NCBI RefSeq assembly: GCF_028595305.1
Contig: NZ_JAQQXS010000015.1
Coordinates: 1 to 64,000, forward strand
Direction: 5' to 3'
Source of the DNA: Roseateles koreensis
GTDB taxonomy: Bacteria; Pseudomonadota; Gammaproteobacteria; Burkholderiales; Burkholderiaceae_C
Length of the DNA: 64,000 bases
Shown: piece by piece, positions 63,811-64,000 of the stretch
Layout: the number at the start of each line of letters is the position of its first letter
How positions within the stretch are numbered: the stretch's first letter is position 1
The notes under the pieces: model-generated
Databases searched by the model: none
Told to the model about the DNA's origin: nothing
Seen by the model: the letters and a program-made list of their open reading frames with translations, nothing else
Translations under genes and position numbers: made by a program

Positions 63811-64000
63811 TCAGAAGAGACTTTCTTTTACGTACACCACGTCGCCGTCTTTCAGACCGTCATCCATCGGGACCTGTATCGCTTCAATCTTGCCGTCAGC
63901 GCCCTTGCGATGCACACGGATACCCTTTTCGGTGCCGCGCAATGTGATGCCACCGCCGGTGGCCAAACACTGCATTAAAGTCATGCCGCGCTCGAGGCGC
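63811..64000 (-). CDS. epsE: Polysaccharide export protein EpsE (Wza-like), 3' end only
   Basis: The last 62 codons of a gene that starts beyond the right edge. The visible part contains a SLBB-like segment, TLRGTEKGIRVHRKGADGK, then IQVPMDDGLKDGDVVYVKES and a terminal LF. This is the C-terminal signature of outer-membrane polysaccharide export proteins. Position directly upstream of epsF (10-base gap) supports the EpsE call. In full it would be a lipoprotein forming the outer-membrane export channel. Confidence 0.85.
   Translation of the reverse strand, partial: RLERGMTLMQCLATGGGITLRGTEKGIRVHRKGADGKIEAIQVPMDDGLKDGDVVYVKESLF

Noticed and set aside
1-64000. CRISPR arrays, tRNA/rRNA genes, insertion sequences and prophage genes
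   Set aside because: Reading both strands I saw no regularly spaced repeats, no cloverleaf-like GTTCRA regions in gene gaps, no transposase or integrase motifs, and no phage structural genes.

Overview
The window is GC-rich chromosomal DNA, tightly packed with genes, and looks like a betaproteobacterium of the order Burkholderiales (Comamonadaceae or a close relative). The main reasons are the gene order fmdB-DUF502-aspS-nudB-EEP-clsB, the ubiJ-ubiB pair, a hut locus that uses the formylglutamate route (hutF/hutG), and an exopolysaccharide locus of the exosortase B type (epsE/F/G-xrtB-epsI, with epsL at the other end). The genus is an inference. I see no rRNA, tRNA, insertion sequence, prophage or CRISPR array.

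Layout. Positions 1-5100 hold a carboxy-terminal processing protease, a broken outer-membrane gene remnant, a ThiF/MoeB-type enzyme, a LOG-family protein and an arginase. Positions 5125-6681 encode a chemoreceptor. Positions 6787-14952 are a complete histidine-utilisation locus: hutC-hutD-hutI-hutG-hutF run leftwards and hutU-hutH run rightwards from a shared control region whose palindromic HutC-type operator sits between a -35 and a -10 element. Positions 15111-18124 hold a periplasmic sugar-binding-type protein translationally coupled to a membrane diguanylate cyclase. A lone PEP-CTERM protein follows (18229-18852). Positions 19060-28563 are housekeeping genes on the minus strand: cardiolipin synthase, an EEP hydrolase, nudB, aspS, a DUF502 protein, an FmdB zinc ribbon, a sodium/solute symporter, ubiB and ubiJ.

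From 28777 to the right edge lies one large exopolysaccharide locus of more than 35 kb, in four blocks. Block 1 (+, 28777-38871) has the initiating sugar-phosphate transferase, epsL, galE, manC, a UDP-HexNAc-type dehydrogenase and rfbBDAC. Block 2 (-, 38913-41280) has ugd and a UDP-glucuronate-4-epimerase-like gene. Block 3 (+, 41566-47995) has wecB, a TagA/WecG transferase, a secreted beta-helix protein, a glycosyltransferase and a deacetylase. Block 4 (-, 48026 to beyond 64000) has five glycosyltransferases, an acyltransferase, a Wzy-like polymerase, a Wzx-like flippase, fcl, gmd, epsI, xrtB, epsG, epsF and the 3' end of epsE. The outer genes are the conserved machinery. The centre (about 44.8-56.4 kb) is visibly AT-richer and carries the strain-variable assembly genes. 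The sugar genes predict dTDP-rhamnose, GDP-fucose, UDP-glucuronate/galacturonate and UDP-ManNAc (perhaps ManNAcA) as building blocks for a Wzx/Wzy-type polymer.

The observation I would follow first is in EpsG, the cytoplasmic tyrosine-kinase-type partner of the chain-length protein. Its N-terminus contains two 24-residue repeats separated by exactly five residues, the architecture of the MshEN cyclic-di-GMP-binding domain. This suggests direct c-di-GMP control of polymer length or export. A second is a strictly conserved four-cysteine motif (C-x11-C-x2-C-x12-C) shared by two paralogous glycosyltransferases in opposite halves of the locus.
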